From assembly GCA_021199395.1 (NCBI GenBank), contig JAJQIE010000060.1, positions 1 to 5,405 on the forward strand: a stretch of DNA of 5,405 nt. The letters are read 5' to 3'. Below, piece by piece: positions 1-4,152 of the stretch. Numbering within the stretch: position 1 is the first letter of the stretch; every line of letters begins with the position of its first letter. The notes under the pieces were generated by a model. The model had not been told where the DNA came from. It saw only the letters and a program-made list of their open reading frames with translations, and did not search any database. A program made the position numbers and the translations under genes. The stretch comes from Lachnospiraceae bacterium (GTDB taxonomy: Bacteria; Bacillota; Clostridia; Lachnospirales; Lachnospiraceae).

Positions 1-1
1 T

Positions 2-74
2 GGGATCTTAGCTCAGCTGGGAGAGCATCTGCCTTACAAGCAGAGGGTCACAGGTTCGAGCCCTGTAGGTCCCA
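2..74 (+). tRNA. tRNA-Val (anticodon TAC)
   Basis: A complete cloverleaf can be folded by eye. The acceptor arms are GGGATCT (2-8) and AGGTCCC (67-73) with one T-G wobble, and the discriminator is A74. The D stem GCTC/GAGC is at 11-14 and 23-26. The anticodon stem TCTGC/GCAGA (28-32, 40-44) closes the loop CTTACAA with anticodon TAC at 35-37, which reads GTA valine codons. The T stem ACAGG/CCTGT (50-54, 62-66) closes TTCGAGC. No CCA is encoded after A74, so the 3' end must be added by CCA-adding enzyme. It lies 17 bases before tRNA-Met and probably shares its transcript. Confidence 0.97.
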
Positions 75-91
75 TAGAAAAAATTTAATAT

Positions 92-165
92 GGCGGAATA
101 GCTCAGCTGGCTAGAGCACACGGTTCATACCCGTGGTGTCGAGAGTTCAAGTCTCCCTTCCGCTA
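92..165 (+). tRNA. tRNA-Met (anticodon CAT), elongator-like
   Basis: The cloverleaf has acceptor arms GGCGGAA (92-98) and TTCCGCT (158-164) with a terminal G-T pair, and discriminator A165. The D arm is GCTC...GAGC (101-104, 114-117). The anticodon stem CACGG/CCGTG (119-123, 131-135) closes TTCATAC with CAT at 126-128. The G-T first pair and the overall sequence resemble Gram-positive elongator tRNA-Met rather than the initiator, whose anticodon stem normally carries three consecutive G-C pairs. A CAT anticodon could also be tRNA-Ile with lysidine at position 34, but the body looks like Met. The T stem GAGAG/CTCCC (141-145, 153-157) has an A-C mismatch at 142-156. No CCA is encoded. Confidence 0.93.
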
Positions 166-174
166 CTGACAGTT

Positions 175-217
175 GCCGGGAATCCAGTATTTATGCGGGT
201 TCCCGGCGTTTCATTTT
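175..217 (+). terminator. Intrinsic terminator of the tRNA transcript
   Basis: An 11-bp stem pairs 175-185 with 197-207 (GCCGGGAATCC with GGGTTCCCGGC, one T-G wobble) around an 11-base loop. It is followed by the T-rich run GTTTCATTTT (208-217). It begins 9 bases after tRNA-Met and most simply ends the two-tRNA transcript. The U-tract is interrupted, so efficiency may be moderate. Confidence 0.85.
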
Positions 218-230
218 GTCGACTTTGGCT

Positions 231-271
231 ATGTAGTCAGCCATGTAGTCAATCAGGAATCATTACTGATT
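231..271. repeat. Short direct and inverted repeats in a non-coding gap
   Basis: ATGTAGTCA occurs at 231-239 and again at 243-251. The inverted pair AATCAG/CTGATT lies at 251-256 and 266-271 with a 9-base spacer. These are too short to assign a function. Apart from them and the P-loop-like stretch, I see nothing in the gap between the tRNA terminator and the hairpin at 349. Confidence 0.4.
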
Positions 272-348
272 TACTTGCTGGTAGGTGATACGGGTAGTGG
301 GAAGACAGTATACCTTTGAAAATAAAACAGCTTTCATATATAGAATTT

Positions 349-380
349 GACCGGAGGCTTTTTCGTCCTCCGGTCTTTCT
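349..380. terminator. Terminator-like hairpin after the nuclease remnant
   Basis: A perfect 9-bp stem pairs GACCGGAGG (349-357) with CCTCCGGTC (367-375) around a 9-base loop. It lies 6 bases beyond the stop of the minus-strand remnant, so it was probably that gene's terminator. The T-run is better on the plus strand (TTTCTGTT, 376-383) than on the minus strand (TCAAATTCT), so it may also stop plus-strand readthrough from the tRNA side. Confidence 0.7.
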
Positions 381-381
381 G

Positions 382-789
382 TTAAGCGTTTATTGACTTT
401 TTGATTTCCTGCAATTCCTCCGGGGAGACTTCTGTGACGGAGATGATTTCCGCATCCGAGAGAAGCCCTTTCCGGAGCAACACTTTTACGATTTGTGTTT
501 TCTCTTCCCGTTTGCCTTCCTGCAAACCTTCTTTCCTGCCTTCCAGCAATCTTTCTTGTCTGCCTAACTCTCTGTTTTCCAGATCACGCATATACAATGT
601 CATATACTCTCGCATCCAATCCTCGTTTTTTCGTGCGGTATTTACTTTGTCTTCCAGCTTCCTGACAAAACTGTCATCGCTGGTTGTTCCTCCTACGTAT
701 TTCAGAAAAGCCTTTGTTTCCTCTGACAAAGCTCCGATCGTTCCGTATGTGTTGAAATCCAAAGCTAACGAAGAGAAATTGAGGGTCAC
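382..789 (-). pseudogene. Rpn/PD-(D/E)XK nuclease family transposase, C-terminal remnant
   Basis: The minus frame encodes up to 135 residues from a GTG at 787-789 to the stop at 382-384. From about residue 11 it resembles the C-terminal third of Rpn-type PD-(D/E)XK nuclease/transposase proteins: an NTYGT segment where the family usually has NTKGT, then FLKYV, a DSFVRKLEDKV helix, NEDWMREYMTLYMRD, a charged stretch of repeated EGRKEG/EGKREE units, and a helical tail ending ELQEIKKSI. Full-length members are roughly 280-320 residues with the nuclease active site in the missing N-terminal part. An in-frame stop (805-807) lies six codons upstream of the GTG. The first ten residues do not look like the family, so real homology probably ends near base 760. 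The lost 5' end adjoins the bioY control region. I infer a decayed, catalytically dead fragment. The family assignment is by motif recognition only. Confidence 0.75.
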
Positions 790-793
790 AAAA

Positions 794-820
794 GTAAACC
801 AATTCTATGATTTGGTTGAC
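794..820. promoter_or_regulatory. BirA-like biotin operator upstream of bioY
   Basis: A dyad of 8 matches in 9 pairs GTAAACCAA (794-802) with TTGGTTGAC (812-820) around a 9-base centre. The core GTAAACC...GGTTGACAA resembles the known BirA (biotin protein ligase/repressor) box, whose half-sites are close to TTGTAAACC and GGTTTACAA. Spacing between the CC and GG is 13, slightly shorter than the 14-16 I recall for characterised sites. The right arm contains the -35 hexamer of the bioY promoter, so binding would block RNA polymerase when biotin is plentiful. The operator role is inferred from sequence plus the downstream gene. Confidence 0.7.
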
Positions 821-844
821 AATGCATTCTTTCTATGATAAAGT
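816..844 (+). promoter_or_regulatory. bioY promoter
   Basis: A perfect -35 TTGACA (816-821) is followed after 17 bases by TAAAGT (839-844), preceded by an extended -10 TG (836-837). Transcription would start near 851, leaving a leader of about 70 bases before the chosen bioY start. The -35 lies within the BirA-like dyad. Confidence 0.7.
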
Positions 845-910
845 ACATTCGGCGTATGGATGACGGATGAAAAGGACATGGTCTGTCCGGGAAAACGCTG
901 AGAAGGGAAA

Positions 911-917
911 GAGGAGG
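911..917 (+). promoter_or_regulatory. Ribosome binding site that fixes the bioY start
   Basis: GAGGAGG sits 6 bases before ATG 924. The longer alternative start at ATG 867 has only a weak purine run, so 924 is preferred. Confidence 0.85.
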
Positions 918-923
918 ACGCTT

Positions 924-1493
924 ATGGGTACAGTTACAAAGACAGAAACGTGTCAGACTGGGATGAAGACGGTTGATATGGTGTATATTGCAATTTTTGC
1001 GGCGTTGATGGCTGTGTGTTCATGGATTTCGATTCCGACAACCGTGCCGTTTACTTTGCAGACATTTGGCGTTTTTATGGCGGTTGGTATATTGGGTGGT
1101 AAAAGAGGAACGCTGGCGGTTCTGGTTTATATTTTGCTGGGAGCGATAGGGCTTCCTGTATTTGCGGGCTTTTCCGGAGGAATTGGCACTCTGCTCGGCA
1201 CCAGCGGGGGCTATATTATAGGATTTTTGTTTTCCGCGCTTACGATGTGGCTCATTGAAAAGACGCTTGGAAGGAGCGCGTTTGTGCAGATTTTCTCTAT
1301 GCTGATTGGCCTGGCGGTATGCTATGCTTTTGGTACTGCGTGGTTTATGGCTGTATACACGAGCAGGTCGGGAGCTGTAGGCCTGGCCACAGTTCTGGGA
1401 TGGTGTGTTTTTCCGTTTATTATTCCGGATCTGTTGAAAACTGCGCTTGCTTTTGTCCTTTCAAACCGGCTTAGAAGATTTTTGATTTCCTGA
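924..1493 (+). CDS. bioY: BioY biotin transporter, ECF S component
   Basis: This 189-residue membrane protein is the biotin-binding subunit (S component) of an energy-coupling factor importer. The family signature is plain: ISIPTTVPFTLQTFGVF (about 36-51), GGKRGTLAVLVYILLGAIGLPVF (about 58-80), and the glycine-rich GFSGGIGTLLGTSGGYIIGF (about 82-101). The C-terminal segment FIIPDLLKTAL carries D169 and K172, which align with the Asp and Lys that contact biotin in the Lactococcus BioY structure. About six hydrophobic segments fit the family fold. The start is ATG 924 because of GAGGAGG six bases upstream; ATG 867 would add a 19-residue basic leader lacking a good binding site. No EcfA1, EcfA2 or EcfT gene is adjacent, so it probably uses a shared ECF module encoded elsewhere. 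It is monocistronic, framed by its own promoter with a BirA-like operator and a terminator, so it is likely repressed by biotin. Confidence 0.95.
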   Translation: MGTVTKTETCQTGMKTVDMVYIAIFAALMAVCSWISIPTTVPFTLQTFGVFMAVGILGGKRGTLAVLVYILLGAIGLPVFAGFSGGIGTLLGTSGGYIIGFLFSALTMWLIEKTLGRSAFVQIFSMLIGLAVCYAFGTAWFMAVYTSRSGAVGLATVLGWCVFPFIIPDLLKTALAFVLSNRLRRFLIS

Positions 1494-1496
1494 TAA

Positions 1497-1520
1497 AGGA
1501 AACGGCTAATGTCGTTTCCT
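1497..1520 (+). other. Hairpin just past the bioY stop, no U-tract
   Basis: AGGAAACG (1497-1504) pairs with CGTTTCCT (1513-1520), and the stem can extend two more pairs to a TAAT loop. The following ATAACTC is not a U-tract, so it is not a classical terminator. It may protect the 3' end of the message or be the remains of an older terminator. Confidence 0.5.
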
Positions 1521-1540
1521 ATAACTCAAAATACGGCTTC

Positions 1541-1577
1541 ACCCCCATGAGAGCGATAGCTTCCCATGGGGGTTTTT
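1541..1577 (+). terminator. bioY intrinsic terminator
   Basis: A 9-bp stem pairs ACCCCCATG (1541-1549) with CATGGGGGT (1565-1573). The T-run covers 1573-1577. The apical part can add an AGC/GCT mini-stem with a GATA loop. This is a strong rho-independent terminator 48 bases after bioY. The last three T's also begin the left copy of the 8-bp repeat flanking the neighbouring inserted element. Confidence 0.9.
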
Positions 1578-1582
1578 GCTAC
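1575..1582 (+). repeat. Left copy of 8-bp direct repeat (putative target duplication)
   Basis: TTTGCTAC directly abuts the left end of the 1583-1750 element and is repeated exactly at 1751-1758 against its right end. This is the footprint expected from a transposition that duplicates 8 bases of target. Confidence 0.7.
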
Positions 1583-1645
1583 GTTACAGGTCACACCTTG
1601 ACCAAATTTACGCTATTTCTGTCTCTACATGTGTGACCTGCAACG
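1582..1645. repeat. Element hairpin I
   Basis: CAGGTCACAC (1587-1596) pairs perfectly with GTGTGACCTG (1631-1640). Beyond one A-C mismatch the stem continues with CGTT/AACG (1582-1585, 1642-1645). The loop is 34 bases. The left arm is also the left terminal repeat of the element. Confidence 0.85.
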
Positions 1646-1687
1646 GCATCCGGCCATTTAAAATCGCTTCGCGATGGGCCGGATGCC
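1645..1687. repeat. Element hairpin II
   Basis: GGCATCCGGCC (1645-1655) pairs perfectly with GGCCGGATGCC (1677-1687). The interior holds a second small stem, ATCGC/GCGAT, with loop TTC (1663-1675). Confidence 0.9.
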
Positions 1688-1704
1688 CGAACGCTCTATG
1701 TCTT

Positions 1705-1739
1705 CGCCCATGCCACGCAGCAAGTGCGTGGCATGGGCG
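1705..1739. repeat. Element hairpin III
   Basis: A perfect 15-bp stem joins 1705-1719 with 1725-1739 around the 5-base loop GCAAG. No T-run follows (TGAACAGTAAC), so it is not a canonical terminator. Its 3' arm runs into the right terminal repeat. Confidence 0.92.
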
Positions 1740-1750
1740 TGAACAGTAAC

Positions 1751-1758
1751 TTTGCTAC
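1751..1758 (+). repeat. Right copy of 8-bp direct repeat (putative target duplication)
   Basis: TTTGCTAC, identical to 1575-1582, directly follows the right end of the element. Confidence 0.7.
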
Positions 1759-1790
1759 AGAATCCGCCGGCTGACTCTGTCTGACATTAC

Positions 1791-1819
1791 TTGTAAAAAA
1801 AAACTGAATGTGGTATCAT
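1791..1819 (+). promoter_or_regulatory. Promoter of the thioesterase-cvfB-ridA-dnaE cluster
   Basis: The -35 is TTGTAA (1791-1796). After exactly 17 bases, including an A-tract, comes the -10 TATCAT (1814-1819), with an extended -10 TG (1811-1812). Transcription would begin near 1826, which rules out translation from ATG 1808 and supports the start at 1862. CTGAC is repeated at 1771-1775 and 1781-1785 just upstream, of unknown meaning. Confidence 0.8.
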
Positions 1820-1861
1820 GGTTTCGCTTTAGAATGTATAGTCACAGGAACGGAGGAAATT

Positions 1862-2587
1862 ATGGCTTACCAATTTGACGGCAGAATCCGGTTCAGCGAG
1901 GTGGGGCAGGACAGAAAACTGACGATGGTTTCTCTGGTGGATTATTTTCAGGACTGTTCGACTTTTCAATCCGAGGCGTGTGGGAACGGAATTGATTTTC
2001 TGGAGGAACGGGGATGTGTCTGGATGATTCTGTTCTGGCAGATTGATCTTCTGCGCAGGCCGACGCTTGGCGAGAGGGTGATTTCAAGGACGTGGCCGTA
2101 CGGCTTTCAGGCATTTTATGGCTATCGAAATTTTGTTTTGCTGGATGAGCATGAAAATGATCTGGCTAAGGCAAACAGTGTCTGGGCGCTGATTGATTTG
2201 AAAACAGGGCGTCCGACCAGAGTAGCGCAGGAGATTGTCAGCGGTTATGAGATTGAGCCAAAGCTGGATATGGAGTATCAGCCGAGAAAGATTCAGCTGA
2301 ATGGCGAGGGCGTGCGGATGGAGCCGATTTCGGTTGGGAAGCAGCATCTGGATACGAACCATCATGTGAACAATGGGCAGTATATTTATATGGCGGAGGA
2401 ATATCTTCCAGAAGGATTCGAGACTGGACGTCTGTGTGTAGAGTATCGGCATCAGGCGCGTTTGCATGACAGAATTGTGCCTTATGTGTACCGGGAGGAA
2501 AATGCGGTGACGGTAAGCCTCTGCGATGAGGCGGGGAATCCGTATGCAATTGTGAGAAATGAGGGCTTATATGCTTCGAACGGGTGA
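1862..2587 (+). CDS. Acyl-ACP thioesterase (FatA/FatB-like)
   Basis: This 241-residue protein fits the bacterial acyl-ACP thioesterase family (double hotdog fold, cytosolic), which hydrolyses acyl-acyl carrier protein to release free fatty acid. The first hotdog holds the long helix region VSLVDYFQDCSTFQSEACG (about 23-41) and the FWQIDLLRRPTLGE segment. The second begins with the family motif DTNHHVNN (164-171), giving the expected D164, N166 and H168. The later EYRxxx block reads EYRHQA (194-199), so the positions that are Glu-Cys in plant enzymes are Q198 and A199 here. The start is ATG 1862 with GGAGGA at 1852-1857; an upstream in-frame ATG (1808) lies within the promoter spacer. It is first in its cluster, and its 3' end overlaps cvfB by 17 bases. 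Assignment to the family is firm; chain-length preference cannot be read from the sequence. Confidence 0.92.
   Translation: MAYQFDGRIRFSEVGQDRKLTMVSLVDYFQDCSTFQSEACGNGIDFLEERGCVWMILFWQIDLLRRPTLGERVISRTWPYGFQAFYGYRNFVLLDEHENDLAKANSVWALIDLKTGRPTRVAQEIVSGYEIEPKLDMEYQPRKIQLNGEGVRMEPISVGKQHLDTNHHVNNGQYIYMAEEYLPEGFETGRLCVEYRHQARLHDRIVPYVYREENAVTVSLCDEAGNPYAIVRNEGLYASNG
2561..2565 (+). promoter_or_regulatory. Ribosome binding site inside the thioesterase gene, sets the cvfB start
   Basis: GAGGG lies 5 bases before ATG 2571 and within the upstream reading frame. An earlier in-frame ATG at 2559 lacks a site and would put AGG in its second codon, so 2571 is preferred. Confidence 0.65.
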
Positions 2588-3626
2588 AAAACAGGAATTA
2601 ACGGTTGTAAAGGAAGTCGATTTTGGCATTTACCTGGCGGAAAAACTGCCGGAGAGCAATAAAGAATCGCAGGAGAAGGTGCTTCTTCCAAAGAAGGAGG
2701 TTCCGGAGGGAACAAAAAAAGGCGATCGGATGCAGGTGTTCTTATATCGGGATTCTATGGACCGCATCATTGCAACGCGAAGAGAGCCTCTGCTGACGGC
2801 AGGGAAGTTCGCAGTATTGAAGGTGAAGGAGGTTTCTTCGATTGGAGCTTTTCTGGATTGGGGACTGGAAAAGGATCTGCTCCTGCCGTATCATGAGCAG
2901 ACGGCAAAGGTGCATGCCGGGGATGAATGTCTGGTGGCGCTGTATGTGGACAGAAGCGATCGGCTCTGTGCGACGATGCGGGTATATCCGTATCTTTACC
3001 ACAATTCGCCATACCGGATTAATGACGATGTCAGCGGCAGGGTATACGAGCTGAGTAATAATTTTGGTACTTTTGTGGCTGTAGATGATAAATATTCGGG
3101 ATTGATCCCGCGCCGCGAGGGAGCGACCGGACTGAAGGTCGGAGATCGGATACGCGCGCGTGTGACCGGCGTAAAAGAGGATGGTAAGCTGGATCTCAGT
3201 ATTCGTGAGAAGGCATACCTGCAGATGGATGAGGACGCTGAGATGGTGATGAGCGTTATTGAAGAGTATGCGGGGGTGCTGCCGTTTGATGACCGGGTAG
3301 ACCCGGAGATTATCCGGCGCGAATTTGGCCTGAGCAAAAACGCGTTCAAGCGGGCAGTCGGCCGACTGATGAAGCAGGGCAGGGCGGAGATTCGCGACCA
3401 CAGGATTTATAAGCTGGAAGCGCAGCCGAATGCGAAGCCGGATACGAGGCCAGACAGGAAATCGAACGCGAAGCCGGATACGAGGCCAGACAGGAAACCG
3501 AATGCGAAGCCGGATACGAGGCCGGGCAGGAAACCGAACGCGAGGCCGGATACGAAGCGGAATAAAAAACCGAATGTGAGCCCGGATGTGAAACCAGGAA
3601 CAGTAAAACAGATTCACAGCAGATGA
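2571..3626 (+). CDS. cvfB: CvfB/YitL-family S1 RNA-binding protein with repeat tail
   Basis: This 351-residue cytosolic protein matches the CvfB family: three S1-type OB-fold segments (about 1-72, 75-138, 152-214) and a C-terminal winged helix (about 223-283). Diagnostic stretches are VLLPKKEVPEGTKKGD, IGAFLDWGLEKDLLLP, FVAVDDKYSGLIP, KLDLSIREKAYLQMDEDAE and FGLSKNAFKRAVGRLMKQG. Characterised CvfB of Staphylococcus aureus binds RNA and influences virulence gene expression; in this organism the target is unknown. Family members are usually about 280-300 residues. This one adds a lysine/arginine/proline-rich tail of about 65 residues built from 12-residue repeats starting at N287. The tail is likely disordered and could add nucleic acid contacts. 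The gene overlaps the thioesterase by 17 bases, which suggests translational coupling. Confidence 0.92.
   Translation: MLRTGEKQELTVVKEVDFGIYLAEKLPESNKESQEKVLLPKKEVPEGTKKGDRMQVFLYRDSMDRIIATRREPLLTAGKFAVLKVKEVSSIGAFLDWGLEKDLLLPYHEQTAKVHAGDECLVALYVDRSDRLCATMRVYPYLYHNSPYRINDDVSGRVYELSNNFGTFVAVDDKYSGLIPRREGATGLKVGDRIRARVTGVKEDGKLDLSIREKAYLQMDEDAEMVMSVIEEYAGVLPFDDRVDPEIIRREFGLSKNAFKRAVGRLMKQGRAEIRDHRIYKLEAQPNAKPDTRPDRKSNAKPDTRPDRKPNAKPDTRPGRKPNARPDTKRNKKPNVSPDVKPGTVKQIHSR
3429..3599 (+). repeat. 36-bp tandem repeat in the 3' end of cvfB, about 4.75 copies
   Basis: Units start at 3429, 3465, 3501, 3537 and 3573 (the last is 27 bases). Each full unit encodes a version of NAKPDTRPDRKP. By direct comparison units 1 and 2 differ at 2 of 36 bases, units 2 and 3 at 3, and units 3 and 4 at 9, so the 5' units are the youngest. 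The period is a multiple of three, so copy-number change would alter tail length without breaking the frame. Confidence 0.95.
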
Positions 3627-3712
3627 CGGTCACGGAAAAGCAAAATATTCAGAAATGTTACAGGTATTTGCAGGGATGAAAGATATTTCAGAAACGAAAG
3701 GAGAACAGTATT

Positions 3713-4087
3713 ATGAAAAATGCGGTCAGCACTGACAGGGCGCCGGCGGCGATTGGCCCGTATTCACAGGCGATTGAGACAGACGGCATGGTATTTACGT
3801 CCGGGGTAATACCGGTGGTTCCGGCGACCGGTGAGATACCGGAGGGGGTAGAAGCACAGGCAGAGCAGGTGTTTACGAACCTTGCGGCATTGCTTGAAGC
3901 GTCCGGGACAGGGATGGAGCAGGTGATCAAGACGACTGTGTTTATCAAAGAGATGGATGATTTTGGAAAAATTAATGAGATTTACGCGAAGCATTTTACG
4001 GGAGTCTTCCCCGCGCGTTCCTGCGTGGAGGTGGCCAGGCTGCCAAAGGATGTGCTTCTTGAGGTTGAGGCAGTTGCGGTGAAATAA
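3713..4087 (+). CDS. ridA: RidA family enamine/imine deaminase
   Basis: This 124-residue protein (the usual length of the YjgF/YER057c/UK114 family) hydrolyses reactive enamines and imines formed by PLP enzymes such as threonine dehydratase, protecting other PLP enzymes from damage. Family motifs are in order: APAAIGPYSQA (10-20), FTSGVIP (28-34), TTVFIKEMDDF, and PARSCVEVARLPKDVLLEVEA (100-120). R102 is the conserved arginine that binds the substrate carboxylate, and Y17, S30 and E118 match other active-site positions. This pattern, with the PARS block intact, fits the catalytic RidA subfamily rather than the inactive Rid groups. AAAGGAG (3697-3703) lies 9 bases before ATG 3713. It follows cvfB by 86 bases with no terminator and precedes dnaE by 65 bases; no clear separate promoter was seen. 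Confidence 0.96.
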   Translation: MKNAVSTDRAPAAIGPYSQAIETDGMVFTSGVIPVVPATGEIPEGVEAQAEQVFTNLAALLEASGTGMEQVIKTTVFIKEMDDFGKINEIYAKHFTGVFPARSCVEVARLPKDVLLEVEAVAVK

Positions 4088-4140
4088 TACGGGCTGCGTT
4101 TTATGATGAGCGAATAATAAGCGGATAATCAGGGAAAGAA

Positions 4141-4146
4141 AAGGAG
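4141..4146 (+). promoter_or_regulatory. Ribosome binding site that fixes the TTG start of dnaE
   Basis: AAGGAG ends 6 bases before TTG 4153. An in-frame TAA at 4126-4128 and the absence of any ATG or GTG between leave TTG as the only standard start. Confidence 0.85.
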
Positions 4147-4152
4147 CGCGCC

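Larger units (their letters stand above)
170..319 (+). other. Startless open stretch ending in a Walker A-like motif; possible gene remnant
   Basis: In one plus frame, bases 170-319 are open for 49 codons and end at TGA 317-319. The last part reads LLIYLLVGDTGSGKTVYL, with a hydrophobic strand directly before GDTGSGKT (284-307), which fits the P-loop pattern GxxGxGKT of NTPases. There is no ATG or GTG in frame; the only TTG candidates (173, 275) have no ribosome binding site, and the frame runs through the tRNA terminator hairpin. The protein also stops three residues after the motif. It is therefore either a scrap of a decayed ATPase gene, plausible behind a tRNA gene where elements integrate, or a coincidence. 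I cannot assign a family. Confidence 0.2.
1583..1750. mobile_element. MITE-like non-autonomous element, 168 bp, three hairpins
   Basis: The ends are imperfect terminal inverted repeats: GTTACAGGTCACACC (1583-1597) matches the reverse complement of 1736-1750 (GTTACTGTTCACGCC) at 12 of 15 positions. Both ends abut a perfect 8-bp direct repeat. No open frame inside suggests a transposase. A third copy of the end motif lies internally in inverted orientation at 1631-1644. The interior is almost entirely three strong stems (1582-1645, 1645-1687, 1705-1739), so RNA made through it would be highly folded. I infer a miniature inverted-repeat element mobilised by a transposase elsewhere. An 8-bp duplication fits several IS families and I do not assign one. 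It sits between the bioY terminator and the thioesterase promoter and breaks no gene. Confidence 0.72.

Noticed and set aside
92..165. tRNA-Met 3' end as an integration attachment site
   Set aside because: I saw no direct repeat of the tRNA 3' end further along the window and no integrase gene.
401..838. A 145-codon plus-strand open frame
   Set aside because: It is antisense to the nuclease remnant, serine-rich without family features, and runs through the BirA-like operator and bioY -35 region.
867..923. Longer bioY start at ATG 867
   Set aside because: It has no good ribosome binding site and adds a leader atypical for BioY, while ATG 924 has GAGGAGG at ideal distance.
1494..1790. Possible riboswitch or T-box in front of the thioesterase
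   Set aside because: All the structure lies upstream of the promoter at 1791-1819, so it is not in the leader; it is better explained by the bioY terminator and the inserted element.
1808..1861. Longer thioesterase start at ATG 1808
   Set aside because: The ATG lies in the spacer of the promoter, upstream of the predicted transcription start, and lacks a ribosome binding site; 1862 has GGAGGA.
3429..3599. Possible CRISPR array
   Set aside because: The 36-bp units are directly adjacent with no unique spacers and stay in frame within cvfB, so they are a coding minisatellite.
2742..3617. A 291-codon minus-strand open frame rich in Arg, His and Ile
   Set aside because: It is the shadow of cvfB. 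Its arginine-rich start comes from the reverse reading of the 36-bp repeats, and there is no ribosome binding site or recognisable domain.
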